In this document: positions 7,525 to 15,111 of the stretch, in pieces | Position numbering within the stretch: the first letter of the stretch is position 1 | Layout of the letters: every line of letters starts with the position of its first letter | NCBI GenBank assembly: GCA_023425865.1 | Contig: JAFABV010000001.1 | Location: 1-18,834, forward strand | Length of the DNA: 18,834 nt | Direction of reading: 5' to 3' | Source: Bacteroidota bacterium | Lineage (GTDB): Bacteria; Bacteroidota; Bacteroidia; Bacteroidales; Bacteroidaceae | Notes under the pieces: generated by a model | What the model saw: the letters and a program-made list of their open reading frames with translations, nothing else | Databases searched by the model: none | What the model was told of the DNA's origin: nothing | Position numbers and translations under genes: made by a program

Positions 7525-8523
7525 CTACAGGTATTCTTCTATCTTTTTCTTCAAGTCATCAGTGTTGAGGTCGCGTGCCACGATACGTCCATCTTTCACC
7601 ACAAGGTTGCCCGGGACGCGGGCGAGCCCTAATTGTTGCACGGTCTTCCCCTCAAGCATATTACCATCGCAGACGATGGGCCATGCCAGAGAGTCGTATC
7701 GAAGGGCGTTGCGGCAGTCGGTCTTGCCGGCATCCACCGAAATAGCCACCACCTTCACACGTCTTGCCTTGCCGCGCAACAGCTGTTTGACCTGTCTGAG
7801 CATCCCCATGCTGTCGTAACTCCAGCTGGCCCAACTGATGATGACTGCCACTCCGTGGGTCAGGTCGGACGAAGAAACGAGCTTGCCGTTGATGTCATAA
7901 GCCGTGAACATAGGCAGTCGATTTCCTTTGTCCGACTTGCTCAGTGCGCTGACGCGTTTAACCAATGCTGCCAGCGCCCCGTTGCGCGGCTGCTCTTTCT
8001 TCATGAGTTGCAGTAGGCGTTCGGCCTCACGATAGTCGGGCTCGGGTGTGGTGACGAAGTATTTCTTTACCAGATAGATGCCCAGGGGCCATTGCGGATG
8101 GTCCTCGATCATGCGTCGGGCATAGGCGCGTATTTCGGGAGGCGATGCCTTGGCAATCTGTTCCCTGAAGTCAGACATGAGTTTGTTGGTCTTCGACCCG
8201 TCCATCTTCAGTTCCTTGAGGTGCGAGGCGTCGCCGTCCAACTGTATGCTCTTTCCCGGCTCGGCGTATACCGGCAGTTCAGAGAAGTTGGGAAATACCA
8301 GCACCATCGAGGTGGGTTCCTCGCATGTTATTTCATAGGCAAATCGACCGCCCTCTATCTTGATGGTGTCAATGCCGTCTACACCGTCGTTGTCACTATA
8401 GAGATAAAGTTCTCCCTGGTTCATATTGAGTAGTCGCCCCTCTATCTTGAAGTGCTTGCTGTCAACGCCACATGCGGTGAGCAGTATACCGGCGAGTGAT
8501 AAGATAAGCAGTCGCTTGAACAT
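7525..8523 (-). CDS. DUF4369/thioredoxin-fold lipoprotein lacking the CxxC motif
   Basis: A 332-residue lipoprotein: signal peptide with lipobox L15-T16-A17-C18. Residues about 24-115 resemble the beta-rich DUF4369 domain that precedes thioredoxin domains in many Bacteroidetes proteins; a helical linker follows, then a thioredoxin/AhpC-TSA-like fold from about 200 to the end. In active relatives the segment reads WASWCxxC; here it is WASWSYDS, with S235 and S238 in place of both cysteines. The cis-proline (RVP, P304) is kept. A disulfide exchange role is therefore unlikely and a binding or structural role more plausible. No premature stop or frameshift is visible, so it looks maintained. It follows the terminator of the OmpA-like gene and no clear promoter is seen before it. 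Confidence 0.85.
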   Translation of the reverse strand: MFKRLLILSLAGILLTACGVDSKHFKIEGRLLNMNQGELYLYSDNDGVDGIDTIKIEGGRFAYEITCEEPTSMVLVFPNFSELPVYAEPGKSIQLDGDASHLKELKMDGSKTNKLMSDFREQIAKASPPEIRAYARRMIEDHPQWPLGIYLVKKYFVTTPEPDYREAERLLQLMKKEQPRNGALAALVKRVSALSKSDKGNRLPMFTAYDINGKLVSSSDLTHGVAVIISWASWSYDSMGMLRQVKQLLRGKARRVKVVAISVDAGKTDCRNALRYDSLAWPIVCDGNMLEGKTVQQLGLARVPGNLVVKDGRIVARDLNTDDLKKKIEEYL

Positions 8524-8540
8524 GTCTTCGAGTATAACAT

Positions 8541-8575
8541 TAAAACCCTTTTGCCCCCAGTGGGGACAAAAGGGT
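8541..8575 (-). terminator. Intrinsic terminator after the OmpA/TPR gene
   Basis: Read on the minus strand, ACCCTTTTG pairs with CAAAAGGGT, extended by CCCC with GGGG around one mismatch and a 3-nt loop, then TTTTA follows. This is a strong intrinsic terminator. A second small GC hairpin (CCCCG/CGGGG, 8594-8604) sits at the OmpA/TPR stop codon. The terminator ends only about 20 nt from the next start codon (8523), leaving almost no room for a separate promoter. Confidence 0.85.
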
Positions 8576-8604
8576 CATCTTATTTCTTGTTTGCCCCGTC
8601 GGGG

Positions 8605-10281
8605 TTATTTCAGATTGGCGAACTCCAGGTCGTTGGCAGCGTAGCTGGCCAATGCACTGCTGGCGCTTGTGGCCTTCTGCAGGTACTCCTTGGCGGCAGA
8701 AGTGTTGCCCTGGCGGTTGAGCACGATAGCCGTGAGATAGTCGGTCATGGCGTCGCGGTTCTTCACGCCCTTGAGTGTAGATACGGCCGAAGCGTAGTCT
8801 TTATTGAGAATCTGTGCCAGTGCCGCGCTGTTGGTGTTAGCGTTGCCAAAGTTCTGTACGGCAGTGGCATAGTTGCCCTTAGCGATGTTCAGATTACCCA
8901 GCACCTCACCAAAGTCGTTGGCGTCGGTGGCATTGGCGAGATAGTTCTCAGCGTCTTTAATCTGTCCGTTCTTCAGGGCGATAAGGCCTAAGTTGGCATT
9001 GGCCTCGGCGGCCTTGCTGTTTTTGGCGAATGCCTGCTGCAGGTAGTTTTTGGCTGCCGACTCGTTGCCCTCGTTGAATGCCAGCGCGGCAAGGTTGTTG
9101 TAGGCGCGGTAGTCGTTGCTGTACAGCTCTGAAGTCTTCTGGTAGATAGCCTTCTTGGCAGTGGGGTTGGGTTCGAGGCTGGCAGCGTAAAGCAGTTCGT
9201 CGGCGCTGAGCTTAGAAGGATCGGCAGCATACTGCGCCTTGATCTGGTCGTCAGAGCGGCCGATGGTCTCATAGTTGACGATGAGTCGGCTGCGACGCAA
9301 CTCGGGCAGGATGCCGTCGGCAAGCTCGCGGAAGCCTTCGCTCATGTTGCGAATCTGGCGCTCACGCTCCTCGGGGTCCTTATACATTTCCAGTACACGC
9401 AAGATCACGTCCTTGTCCTGGATGTTGCTGGCCTGTACCAACTGCTTGAACCCGTCCCAGTCTTGTGCGGTGTAACGGGCGTCGATGTCTGAGCCTGTGA
9501 GCTTGGCGGCCTTCAGCTGCTGCTGTACATAGGCCTCAGAAGTGTTCTGGCGCTTGTTGGCCAGTTTGTCGTTGAAGCTAAAGCCACCCTCTGGTGAGGC
9601 ATAGGCGAGCACCTCCACGTTCTTGAGGTTCAAGCCCTCGCGGTCGGCGTTGATTTTTTTCAACATGTCGACAAACTCCTTCACCGAGTTGTTCTTCAGC
9701 TCGCTCTTGCGCAGGTTGGCCTGGTTAACGAGGAACTTGATGTTGGCTTCGGTCTTCTGGGTCTTCACGCGCTGGAAAGAGTCGGGGGCGATGCTGCCAC
9801 CGGCGTTCATCAGCGTCTGCTTGTAAAGTTCTGCTGTAGACAATACTCCCGTGGCCACTTTTACGGCGGGCAAGTCCACCTTCTTCTTGCCTAAGCGTGC
9901 GTCGAAGGTGAGATACATATCGCTTTTCTGCATGTCGGGCACGTAGTCGAACGCCGTCTTCATGGTGTAGCGTCCGCCCACCTTATACGATATGGTCTGG
10001 TCGTTGCCCTGTACCTTCTCGCCTTGGAATGTGGCGCTCTGTCCTTTGGCCACCTGCCCGTTGCCGTAGCGCAGCTCGGGAGTCACGGTAACCACCGCCT
10101 TGGTCTTCATGTAGTTGGCAGGAAACGTGCCGTTGATGACAGCGGGCACCTGGCCGCCCTGGGCTTCGAGGGGGTTGGGGTCTACGTTAAAGTTATCGGC
10201 AGACAACGGCCCAAGCTTTGAGCACGAAGAAAATGCCACGAAAGAAATAGCTGATAATGAAAGGATGAGTTGTTTACGCAT
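8605..10281 (-). CDS. OmpA-like/TPR cell-envelope lipoprotein
   Basis: A 558-residue protein with a lipoprotein-type signal (C20 in FSSC). Residues about 25-150 form a beta-rich N-terminal region. About 177-340 resemble the OmpA C-terminal peptidoglycan-binding fold: YASPEG at 227-232 followed by N, L and R positions of the OmpA helix (NDKLANKRQ), in the variant common in Bacteroidetes, with a long insertion. From about 385 to 545 there are TPR-like helical repeats (AYNNLAALAFNEGN, ANANLGLIALKNGQ). This suggests an abundant periplasmic scaffold tethered to the outer membrane and touching the cell wall; the partner is unknown. The ATG at 10281 is chosen because it begins the signal peptide; the frame extends upstream to 10347 through tRNA-Leu, which cannot be coding. 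The start lies 23 nt after tRNA-Leu with no promoter between. Confidence 0.88.
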   Translation of the reverse strand: MRKQLILSLSAISFVAFSSCSKLGPLSADNFNVDPNPLEAQGGQVPAVINGTFPANYMKTKAVVTVTPELRYGNGQVAKGQSATFQGEKVQGNDQTISYKVGGRYTMKTAFDYVPDMQKSDMYLTFDARLGKKKVDLPAVKVATGVLSTAELYKQTLMNAGGSIAPDSFQRVKTQKTEANIKFLVNQANLRKSELKNNSVKEFVDMLKKINADREGLNLKNVEVLAYASPEGGFSFNDKLANKRQNTSEAYVQQQLKAAKLTGSDIDARYTAQDWDGFKQLVQASNIQDKDVILRVLEMYKDPEERERQIRNMSEGFRELADGILPELRRSRLIVNYETIGRSDDQIKAQYAADPSKLSADELLYAASLEPNPTAKKAIYQKTSELYSNDYRAYNNLAALAFNEGNESAAKNYLQQAFAKNSKAAEANANLGLIALKNGQIKDAENYLANATDANDFGEVLGNLNIAKGNYATAVQNFGNANTNSAALAQILNKDYASAVSTLKGVKNRDAMTDYLTAIVLNRQGNTSAAKEYLQKATSASSALASYAANDLEFANLK

Positions 10282-10304
10282 AAGGATATAAGATTTTAGG
10301 GAAG

Positions 10305-10390
10305 TGCCGCGAGCGGGACTCGAACCCGCACAGCCATTACTGGCCAAGGGATTTTAAGTCCCTCGTGTCTACCAATTCCACCATTGCGGC
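10305..10390 (-). tRNA. tRNA-Leu(UAA)
   Basis: An 86-nt class II tRNA. The anticodon loop reads CTTAAAA with anticodon TAA between AGGGA/TCCCT stem arms. A long variable arm (GGCCA/TGGCT) and the T arm GCGGG-TTCGAGT-CCCGC are present. The acceptor arms are GCCGCAA and TCGCGGC with discriminator A; position 6:67 is an A-C mismatch. CCA is not encoded. It lies 13 nt after tRNA-Gly and 23 nt before the OmpA/TPR gene. Confidence 0.97.
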
Positions 10391-10403
10391 GTGGAAATAT
10401 GTG

Positions 10404-10476
<73 letters not shown>

Positions 10477-10487
10477 ATATACTTATG

Positions 10488-10520
10488 CAAAGGTAGGGGG
10501 AAAAGTTTGAAATGCCAAAA
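10488..10520 (-). promoter_or_regulatory. Promoter of the tRNA-Gly / tRNA-Leu / OmpA-TPR unit
   Basis: On the minus strand TACCTTTG (10488-10495) is an exact -7 element and TTTTG (10516-10520) a -33 element, about 20 nt apart, which is the usual Bacteroidetes spacing. Transcription would start near 10481, just before tRNA-Gly at 10476. Confidence 0.8.
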
Positions 10521-10538
10521 GGTTTTACACAATTTAAG

Positions 10539-10560
10539 AAAAAGCCTTTTGGCAAAAGGC
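10539..10560 (-). terminator. Intrinsic terminator of the pyrE-argH operon
   Basis: On the minus strand GCCTTTT, a GCC loop and AAAAGGC are followed by TTTTT. It lies 57 nt past the stop codon of the four-Cys lipoprotein and ends about 20 nt before the -33 element of the tRNA promoter, cleanly separating the two units. Confidence 0.85.
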
Positions 10561-10616
10561 CATGGTCAATCAAAACTGTTGTCAATTGCGCCAACAACCC
10601 ATGCGGTCCTCTCAGT

Positions 10617-11183
10617 CTACTGCACGCTGAGTATGCCGTAGGGGCCCGTTGTGCTGGCATAGTAGCGCGTCATTTTCTTGCCCGCGTCGCCTGTGGCAAC
10701 GAGTCCGCCGTTGTTGAGGTCGTAGGTGCGCTTGCAGTTGGCGCAGGTGGCCATGCCCCGGCTGTCAATGGTCAGTGGGTAGCTGCGCATGGGAAGGTTG
10801 TCGGGGTTAAAGCAGTTGGGGCATTCGCGGTCGTAGGCATAGAAGATGCCATCTATCGAGTGGCCGTAGCCCACGATCAGCGCACTGTTCATTCCTAAGA
10901 TGAACGAGCGCCGTTGGTCGATGGCATTGAACACCGTCTTGCTCTCGGTGCCTTGGTTGCTTTTGAAGGTAAAGTATTTTGCGCCGCCCTGCGTAGTGAT
11001 GGTCACTGTCACGAAGACGCCAGCGTGGGCGGTCATGGCGGCGGCCAAGGTCGCGTCGTTGTGTACGGCGTTGTCTATCAGCAAATAGGTGGGCACACGA
11101 CTGTATTCGTCGACGGTGTTGCCACACGACAGCAGCAGGGCGGTGATGGCGGGCAGTAAATACTTCTTCAGGGTCATGGGCAT
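10617..11183 (-). CDS. Lipoprotein with a four-cysteine (CPNC/CANC) domain
   Basis: A 188-residue protein of unknown function. The signal peptide ends in a lipobox (LLSC, C20), so it is probably anchored in a membrane facing the periplasm. The C-terminal third has C121-P-N-C124 and C147-A-N-C150 followed by KRTYDLNNGG. The spacing and the tail after the second pair resemble a Rieske-like or zinc-ribbon fold. Classical Rieske clusters use Cys-x-His pairs, and the histidines are absent, so four-Cys zinc or iron binding is more likely (inference). Two ATGs are possible, 11183 and 11177; either gives the same signal peptide. It starts 15 nt after argH and ends before a strong terminator, so it is the last gene of the pyrE operon. 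Confidence 0.75.
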   Translation of the reverse strand: MPMTLKKYLLPAITALLLSCGNTVDEYSRVPTYLLIDNAVHNDATLAAAMTAHAGVFVTVTITTQGGAKYFTFKSNQGTESKTVFNAIDQRRSFILGMNSALIVGYGHSIDGIFYAYDRECPNCFNPDNLPMRSYPLTIDSRGMATCANCKRTYDLNNGGLVATGDAGKKMTRYYASTTGPYGILSVQ

Positions 11184-11198
11184 TGTGGTGTGTAGGTG

Positions 11199-12542
11199 TC
11201 AGCCTCTTGCGAGCAGCTTCTGTTCGGCCTGCGTTACGCGCTCGAAGTGGAAATCGCCGAGGACGCTGTCCATCAGCGCCACAATCTTATCGTTGCACAG
11301 GTTGCCTATAGAGCCCTCGTGGGTGTGATGGATGTTGCGGTCGGCCTTAAAGGTACCGGCCTCAATGTCGAGCCCCACCTGCTTGTACGCGTCGCGGAAG
11401 GGCATTCCTTCGGCCGCCAACCGGTTGACCTCTTCCACCGAGAACATGGGGTCGTACATGGGGTTGTCGAGAATGTGCGCGTTGACTTCCATCTTGTTGA
11501 CGATATAGGCTGCCATTCGCAAACAGTCTTTCAGCTCATCGAACGCGGGCAGAAACACCTCCTTGATGATCTGCAGGTCGCGGAAATACCCCACGGGCAG
11601 GTTGTTCATGATGAGCGTCACCTGCTGTGGCAGAGCCTGCAGCTTGTTGCTCTTGGCACGTATCAGCTCAAACACGTCGGGGTTCTTCTTGTGTGGCATG
11701 ATGCTCGAACCGGTGGTACACTCCTTGGGCAGCTTCACAAAACTGAAGTTCTGCGAGTTGAACAGACAGGCGTCAAACGCCATCTTGGCCAGTGTGCCGG
11801 CCACGGTGGCCATGGCAAAGGCCACGTTGCGCTCCATCTTGCCGCGCCCCATCTGTGCGTACACCACGTTGTAGTCCATGCTGTCGAAGCCCAGCAACTC
11901 GGTGGTCATCGTGCGGTTGAGCGGGAACGACGAGCCATAGCCTGCCGCTGAGCCAAGGGGGTTGCGGTTGGTCATGCGGTAGGCGGCCTGCAAAAAGAGC
12001 ATGTCGTCGGCCAGGCTCTCGGCATAGGCGCCAAACCACAGGCCGAAGCTCGACGGCATGGCAATCTGCAGATGGGTGTAACCGGGCATGAGCACCTCTT
12101 TATATTGGTTGCTCTTCTCGATAAGTTCGTCGAAGAGCACCTTGACGCTCTCCACCACCTCCATCAGCTCGTGGCGGGTAAAGAGTTTCAGGTCTACCAG
12201 CACCTGGTCGTTGCGCGACCGCCCCGAGTGTATCTTCTTGCCCATGTCGCCGAGTTTGCGGGTGAGCATGAGTTCCACCTGCGAGTGTACGTCTTCCACA
12301 CCGTCTTCTATCACAAACTGTCCCGCCTTGCACATGTGGTAGATGTCGCTCAGTTCGTCGAGCAGCGGCGGCAGTTCGTCTTTCTCCAAGAGCCCAATGC
12401 TTTCGAGCATGGTGATATGGGCCATAGAGCCCAGTACGTCATACGGAGCGAGGTACAGGTCCATGTCGCGGTCGCGGCCCACGGTAAAGCGTTCTATCTC
12501 GGCGTTGACCTCGAAATTCTTTTCCCAGAGTTTGTTTGCCAT
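11199..12542 (-). CDS. argH: Argininosuccinate lyase
   Basis: Cleaves argininosuccinate to arginine and fumarate, the last step of arginine synthesis, as a cytoplasmic homotetramer. The protein has 447 residues, normal for the family. It shows HSGRSRNDQ at 105-113 and the fumarase/lyase superfamily signature GSSIMPHKKN at 278-287, which carries the catalytic Ser loop. The family usually has Q where H284 stands; this looks tolerable. The ATG at 12542 is chosen because the family start (MANKLWEKNF) begins there after an A-rich leader; an upstream in-frame ATG at 12626 adds 28 unrelated residues. It follows the SRPBCC gene by 115 nt with no promoter visible and is probably read from the pyrE promoter. 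Other arginine genes are not in the window. Confidence 0.95.
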   Translation of the reverse strand: MANKLWEKNFEVNAEIERFTVGRDRDMDLYLAPYDVLGSMAHITMLESIGLLEKDELPPLLDELSDIYHMCKAGQFVIEDGVEDVHSQVELMLTRKLGDMGKKIHSGRSRNDQVLVDLKLFTRHELMEVVESVKVLFDELIEKSNQYKEVLMPGYTHLQIAMPSSFGLWFGAYAESLADDMLFLQAAYRMTNRNPLGSAAGYGSSFPLNRTMTTELLGFDSMDYNVVYAQMGRGKMERNVAFAMATVAGTLAKMAFDACLFNSQNFSFVKLPKECTTGSSIMPHKKNPDVFELIRAKSNKLQALPQQVTLIMNNLPVGYFRDLQIIKEVFLPAFDELKDCLRMAAYIVNKMEVNAHILDNPMYDPMFSVEEVNRLAAEGMPFRDAYKQVGLDIEAGTFKADRNIHHTHEGSIGNLCNDKIVALMDSVLGDFHFERVTQAEQKLLARG

Positions 12543-12657
12543 TATTTTTTCAGAACTTAGAAGTGAGGGTAAGAAGTGTGTGCGTGCATATTGGCCGTCG
12601 GGCGCGGGGAGTTGGTGTCGTGACATCCTGCTTCCGCCTCCTGGCTCTCACTCCTTA

Positions 12658-13065
12658 TCAGTAGTTGATGAGCTGCAGGGCGTCGGCAATCTTTTCGATA
12701 CCTTCCTGCAAGGGCTTCTTCACCATGCCGGCGATGAAGGGGTTCAGGTCGGCCTTAATGGTGAGTTTCATTTTACAGGTATTCTCCTCGACGGGCAGAA
12801 TCTGTATCCAGAAGTTGAAGGGCACCGGACTCTCTCGGGTCTCAAACTTGATGGTCTTGGGCTCCTCGCGGTCTACCACCACCATTCTCACCGCCCCCAT
12901 GGGGGTTGATACGGCGATGCTGTCGCTGTCGAAGTCCAGGTTTTCCACCTTGTCGGCAGGTATCTTGTCTTTCACCCGCTCCAGGTTGTTGAGGTCGCTC
13001 AGCATGTTGTAAACCGCCTGCTGGGGATGGTCAATCTGTCGGATGGTGCTTTCTATTGTTGTCAT
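12658..13065 (-). CDS. SRPBCC (START-like) family protein
   Basis: A small 135-residue soluble protein with no signal peptide. The pattern IRQIDHPQQAVYNMLSDLNNLERV, a central beta-sheet segment and a long C-terminal helix (KKPLQEGIEKIADALQLINY) fit the SRPBCC hydrophobic-pocket fold. The ligand is unknown. It lies 6 nt after the pyrE stop codon and is surely co-transcribed with it. Placement between pyrE and argH may reflect only shared expression. Confidence 0.75.
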   Translation of the reverse strand: MTTIESTIRQIDHPQQAVYNMLSDLNNLERVKDKIPADKVENLDFDSDSIAVSTPMGAVRMVVVDREEPKTIKFETRESPVPFNFWIQILPVEENTCKMKLTIKADLNPFIAGMVKKPLQEGIEKIADALQLINY

Positions 13066-13071
13066 AAGTTG

Positions 13072-13704
13072 TTATTTTTTCCAGTTGGCGGGGTCTTTGC
13101 GCCACTCGTGCAGCGTCTCGATGTCTTCTGTCGAAATATATCCGGTCTCCTCTGCCTTGGCCACCACATGCTCGTAGTCGGTCAGGGTCACCAGTTTCAC
13201 GTTGGCAGCCTTGAAGGCCTCTTCGGCCACAGCAAAGCCATAGGTATAGCTGGCCACCATGCCCACAATCTCGAATCCGGCCTGGCGCAGCGCCTCTACG
13301 GCCTTGAGCGAGCTTCCGCCGGTAGAGATCAGGTCTTCCACCACCACCACCTTGGCACCTTCGGGCAGCGTACCCTCGATGAGGTTACCCATGCCATGGT
13401 CTTTGGCCTTCGAGCGCACGTAGCAGAAGGGCAGCGCCAGCGCGTCGGCCACCAGGGCTCCTTGGGCAATGGCGCCTGTGGCCACACCGGCCACGGCCGT
13501 GGCCTCGGGGAAATGTTCGAGGATGGCGTGAACTAATTCTATCTTCACAAAGCTGCGCAAGTCGGGATACGACAGTGTCTTGCGGTTGTCGCAATAGAAG
13601 GGCGACTTCCACCCCGAGGCCCAGGTAAACGGGTCATTGGGTTGAAGCTTAATGGCTTTCACGTTCAGCAGGCGTTCTGCGAAGGCTTTTTTCTGGTTGT
13701 CCAT
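13072..13704 (-). CDS. pyrE: Orotate phosphoribosyltransferase
   Basis: Joins orotate to PRPP to form OMP in pyrimidine synthesis; cytoplasmic dimer. The 210-residue protein carries the PRPP-binding motif VVVVEDLISTGGSS at 119-132 and the flexible catalytic loop KAKDHGMGN around 99-107. FTWASGWKSPFYCDNR near 26-41 is the family N-terminal motif. It is the first gene of the unit pyrE, SRPBCC, argH, four-Cys lipoprotein. Confidence 0.96.
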   Translation of the reverse strand: MDNQKKAFAERLLNVKAIKLQPNDPFTWASGWKSPFYCDNRKTLSYPDLRSFVKIELVHAILEHFPEATAVAGVATGAIAQGALVADALALPFCYVRSKAKDHGMGNLIEGTLPEGAKVVVVEDLISTGGSSLKAVEALRQAGFEIVGMVASYTYGFAVAEEAFKAANVKLVTLTDYEHVVAKAEETGYISTEDIETLHEWRKDPANWKK

Positions 13705-13734
13705 GTGGTTGCTGATTTAACTTGTTATTTTCGG

Positions 13735-13765
13735 CAAAGTTAGTGCAAAATGGTGACAATAACAA
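13735..13765 (-). promoter_or_regulatory. Promoter of the pyrE operon
   Basis: On the minus strand TAACTTTG (13735-13742) matches TAnnTTTG exactly. CTTG lies about 20 nt upstream (13762-13765) and can serve as -33. Transcription would start near 13728, giving a leader of about 24 nt. No attenuator fits in so short a leader. Confidence 0.7.
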
Positions 13766-13790
13766 GCAAAACGGCTTAAAATGCTGCGGT

Positions 13791-13846
13791 GCGCGGCGAG
13801 GTTCATGGTATGTGTCATAATTCTTGGTTATTCATGCGCGCCGCGC
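13791..13846 (-). other. GC-rich inverted repeat downstream of comF
   Basis: GCGCGGCG (13791-13798) and CGCCGCGC (13839-13846) are perfect 8-bp inverted repeats around a 40-nt centre. They lie between the comF stop and the pyrE promoter, so they may form the 3' end of the comF transcript, but there is no T-tract right after the stem. The neighbouring 13846-13915 is strikingly pyrimidine-rich on the plus strand. I see no gene in 13766-13926. Confidence 0.35.
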
Positions 13847-13926
13847 TCTTCGGTTCTCGCCCGCTTCTCTTCTGCTTCACCGCTTTCTCCACTCGTGTTT
13901 CTCGCTTGCCCATCGCCCATGGCGCC

Positions 13927-14634
13927 CTATCTTCTGGGGTCGGCAAAGGTCACCGCCGCCACGCTGATGGCCTTTGCGCCCGCCTGCTCCAAGGGCCGTG
14001 CGCAGGCACAGATTGTGGCGCCGGTAGTTACCGTGTCATCGACGATGAGCACGTGAGAGTTCCTGATTTTGTCGCACTTGCCCGCCACAAACACGCCCTC
14101 CACGTTTTCGTTGCGCCCCCAGCGCCCTTTGTCAGTCTGGCTTCCGGCAAAGGTGGTGCGCCTCACGGCGTCGGTGACGACGGGTATGGCACTCACCTCG
14201 CTGATGCCACGGGCTATCACCTCGCTCTGGTTGTAGCCTCGCTGCCGCTGCCGTTTGGGGGCGAGCGGCACCGGCACAATGCAGTCTACGCCCTCTAAAA
14301 AGCCCCGCTCCACCATCTCTTTTCCGATGATGCGCCCCAAGGCACGTCCGTTCTCCGGCCGGTGGTTGTATTTCAGCTGGTACAGTGGGCGCAGGGCCTG
14401 CGACCCCGCCTGGTGATACATCCATGCCGCCGCCCGCTCTATATGTGCTATTCGCCCCCAGAACATCTTCGCCAAATCGTTGTCGTAGGGATGCCGCAGG
14501 TGGTCGGTGTGGGGCAGGTGGAGCAGGCACGACATGCAGAGGTCGTGTTCCTCGGGGCCTAAACGCGTATCACAGATGCCGCATTGGCGGGGGGCTATCA
14601 GGTCGAGCAGGCGTTGCGGCAGGCTAATCGTCAT
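13927..14634 (-). CDS. comF: ComF family phosphoribosyltransferase-like protein
   Basis: A 235-residue cytoplasmic protein. An N-terminal zinc finger is formed by C18-x2-C21 and C33-x2-C36, followed by a PRTase-fold domain with VPVPL at 121-125, the RGYNQSE motif near 132-138, QTDKGRWGRNENV and the PRPP-type loop LIVDDTVTTGAT at 196-207. All hallmark segments are intact. ComF proteins are needed for DNA uptake in naturally competent bacteria and also occur in species not known to be competent. Its start overlaps the end of recX by 11 nt, indicating translational coupling. Confidence 0.93.
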   Translation of the reverse strand: MTISLPQRLLDLIAPRQCGICDTRLGPEEHDLCMSCLLHLPHTDHLRHPYDNDLAKMFWGRIAHIERAAAWMYHQAGSQALRPLYQLKYNHRPENGRALGRIIGKEMVERGFLEGVDCIVPVPLAPKRQRQRGYNQSEVIARGISEVSAIPVVTDAVRRTTFAGSQTDKGRWGRNENVEGVFVAGKCDKIRNSHVLIVDDTVTTGATICACARPLEQAGAKAISVAAVTFADPRR

Positions 14635-15109
14635 CGTCTACGTCGGTTATCTCGCCCATCTCGTCGATGCACTTCCTGATGAGTCGCAGTTCAAAACCCC
14701 GCCCCATGGCATAGTTGATGAGCTTCATGCTGCGCTCATAGTCGCTCTTGGCCTTTATCGTGGGCCATTTGGCCTTGAGCAGGGGGCGCAGGGCGGTGAG
14801 ATAGTCTTCATCGTCTACGGCATCGAGCGCCGAGGCCGACACCTGCGGGTCGATGTGCTTGGCCCATAGTGCCTGCTCTATCTTGCGGCGCCCCCAGCGG
14901 TCGTACTTCACCTTGTCGTTGACAAACGAGCGGCAGTAGCGGGCGTCGTCGACAAATTGGTGACTTCTCAGATAGTCTAACACCCTCCGGCGCGCTCCTT
15001 CATCGAGCCCCCATCGCCGCATCTTCTCATCGAGTTCGCCTGCGCAATGCTCACCCCGCGAACACAGGGCGGCCAAGTTCGACAATGCTTTCTCCTCGGT
15101 ATATATCAT
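14624..15109 (-). CDS. recX: Regulatory protein RecX
   Basis: A 161-residue, helix-rich protein matching the RecX family: FVDDARYCRSFVNDKVKYDRWG around 52-73 is the conserved core. RecX modulates RecA filament activity during recombination and repair. The ATG at 15109 is chosen because the preceding frame up to 15154 lies inside prmC and adds unrelated residues. Only 2 nt separate it from the prmC stop codon, and its own end (GDD-rich, acidic) overlaps comF. recA is not in the window. Confidence 0.9.
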   Translation of the reverse strand: MIYTEEKALSNLAALCSRGEHCAGELDEKMRRWGLDEGARRRVLDYLRSHQFVDDARYCRSFVNDKVKYDRWGRRKIEQALWAKHIDPQVSASALDAVDDEDYLTALRPLLKAKWPTIKAKSDYERSMKLINYAMGRGFELRLIRKCIDEMGEITDVDDDD

Positions 15110-15111
15110 AA

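Noticed and set aside
11196..11951. Plus-strand frame of 251 codons inside argH
   Set aside because: argH is intact on the other strand with its full signature. The plus-strand frame is His/Val-rich and has no promoter or recognisable domain.
13828..13920. 30-residue minus-strand frame just after comF
   Set aside because: It is Glu/Arg/Gly-rich only because the segment is purine-rich on that strand; no motif and no conservation evidence.
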